Of a stretch of 39,489 nucleotides of DNA, positions 38,581 to 39,489 are shown one piece after another. The first letter of the stretch is position 1, and each line of letters starts with the position of its first letter. Source of the DNA: Streptomyces sp. Isolate_45 (GTDB lineage Bacteria; Actinomycetota; Actinomycetes; Streptomycetales; Streptomycetaceae); contig NZ_JANFAK020000078.1 of NCBI RefSeq assembly GCF_024721315.2, forward strand, positions 1 through 39,489, written 5' to 3'. Below the pieces are notes generated by a model. That model was not told the origin of the DNA. It worked only from the letters and a program-made list of their open reading frames with translations, and did no database searches. A program made the translations under genes and the position numbers.

Positions 38581-39489
38581 ATGCCCCCCGTCTTCGCCCA
38601 CGGCCGCCTCCGCCTCTACCTGCTCAAGCTGCTCGACGAGGCCCCGCGCCACGGGTACGAGGTGATCCGGCTGCTGGAGGAGCGCTTCCAGGGCCTGTAC
38701 GCGCCGTCGGCGGGCACCGTCTACCCGCGGCTCGCCAAACTGGAGGCCGAGGGACTCGTCACCCACGCCACCGAGGGCGGGCGCAAGGTGTACTCGATCA
38801 CCGAGGCGGGCCGCGCCGAGCTCGCCGACCGGGTCGGCGAACTGGCCGACCTGGAGCTGGAGATCCGCGACTCCGTGTCCGAGCTCGCCGCCGAGATCCG
38901 CGACGACGTCCGGGGCGCCGCCGGTGACCTGCGGCGCGAGATGCGGGCGGCGGCCGCGGCCTCCGCGACGGCGACCCAGGTCGAGGACGAGTCCTGGAAG
39001 GCGGCCAAGGAGGAGCTCCGCAAGGCCAAGGCCGAGTGGAAGGAACAGGCGCGCCGGGCGAAGGACGAGAGCCGTCGGGCCCGCGAGGAGGCCCAGCAGG
39101 CCCGCCGCCAGGCCAAGGAGGCCCAGGACCGGGCCCGCGAGGAGGTCCAGCGGATCGCGGCGCAGCTCCAGGAGCAGTTCACGAAGCCGGGCGGGGTCCT
39201 GGGCAACCTGGCCGGAGCCTGGCTGGGCGGCGGCGGCAACGGCGGCCACGGAAGCCACGGGGGCGACACCGGCAACGGCGGTGCGGCCCGGGCCGCCGGG
39301 GCGACGACGACCCCGGACCACGGATGGGCCGAGGACCTGACGGCCGGCGCCGACCCGGCGCGGGACCTGGACCGACTGCTGGACCGCTTCCGCGACGACG
39401 TGCGCGACGCGGCCCGCGACCACGGCGTGACCCCGGCCCAGCTGGCCGAGGCCCGCGCCCACCTCGCGGCGGCCGCCACCCGCATCGCG
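38581..39489 (+). CDS. PadR-family regulator with long coiled-coil tail (partial at window end)
   Basis: At least 303 residues are visible, with no stop before the window ends. The N-terminal winged helix (about 1-80; HGYEVIRLLEERFQGLYAPS, GTVYPRLAKLEAEGLV, GGRKVYSITEAGR) is a typical PadR DNA-binding domain. A long charged Ala/Arg/Glu/Lys region (about 85-200) has strong coiled-coil or long-helix character, followed by a Gly/His-rich linker (about 215-240) and another acidic helical segment. This is far longer than ordinary PadR proteins (110-180 residues). It starts one base after the DUF4097 stop, so the two are coupled. Confidence 0.9.
   Translation, partial: MPPVFAHGRLRLYLLKLLDEAPRHGYEVIRLLEERFQGLYAPSAGTVYPRLAKLEAEGLVTHATEGGRKVYSITEAGRAELADRVGELADLELEIRDSVSELAAEIRDDVRGAAGDLRREMRAAAAASATATQVEDESWKAAKEELRKAKAEWKEQARRAKDESRRAREEAQQARRQAKEAQDRAREEVQRIAAQLQEQFTKPGGVLGNLAGAWLGGGGNGGHGSHGGDTGNGGAARAAGATTTPDHGWAEDLTAGADPARDLDRLLDRFRDDVRDAARDHGVTPAQLAEARAHLAAAATRIA

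Overview
This is a high-GC actinobacterial chromosome window, almost certainly Streptomyces. The evidence is the codon use, the GTG and TTG starts, the WhiB-family gene, the dasR-dasABC/nagB chitin-sugar locus, the snapalysin/LysR pair and the sigH-prsH stress locus. Gene order from nrdB/nrdA through cstA, dasR, dasABC, dasD, nagB, a PdtaS-like kinase, wblE and sigH matches what I recall of the S. coelicolor SCO5225-SCO5244 region. No tRNA, rRNA, IS element, CRISPR array or prophage was seen.

1-4.5 kb: the tail of an upstream gene, a membrane HD-domain protein with a lost GYP signature, a TPR protein, peptide deformylase, and a GlxA-type AraC regulator divergent from a small membrane protein across a palindromic operator. 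4.6-8.3 kb: nrdA-nrdB (class Ia ribonucleotide reductase, minus strand), preceded by a cobalamin riboswitch and a pair of NrdR-like boxes. 8.3-11.4 kb: a GNAT enzyme and the cstA-ybdD carbon-starvation (pyruvate/peptide uptake type) operon.

11.5-18.5 kb: the N-acetylglucosamine/chitobiose locus. DasR (GntR/UTRA) is divergent from dasA-dasB-dasC-dasD, with nagB convergent behind them. dre operators lie at dasA (two) and nagB (one), so import, hydrolysis and deamination of GlcNAc sugars are under one regulator. A further dre-like site lies upstream of the histidine kinase at 20.5 kb. 18.6-20 kb: an SDR gene lacking the catalytic Tyr, divergent from its probable TetR repressor. 20.4-26.2 kb: a PdtaS-like sensor kinase, wblE, a DAG-kinase-family lipid kinase, a small membrane protein, the sigma factor SigH with its anti-sigma factor PrsH, and a UBP zinc-finger protein. 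The sigH frame stays open upstream through all of prsH.

26.2-31.4 kb: CPA1 Na+/H+ antiporter, an ACC-deaminase/D-cysteine-desulfhydrase-type PLP enzyme, a peptidoglycan amidase without signal peptide, flavohaemoprotein Hmp and NsrR, both of the last two with NsrR-type 11-1-11 boxes (NO detoxification). 31.6-34.1 kb: a two-gene Family 2B encapsulin system, an HK97-fold shell protein carrying a cyclic-nucleotide-binding-like domain, overlapping by one base with a trans-polyprenyl synthase that is the likely encapsulated cargo. This is the most unusual system in the window. 34.2-39.5 kb: a GNAT enzyme, a RibD-C/DHFR-like reductase behind a near-perfect palindrome, snapalysin and its divergent LysR activator, and a DUF4097-PadR operon running off the end.
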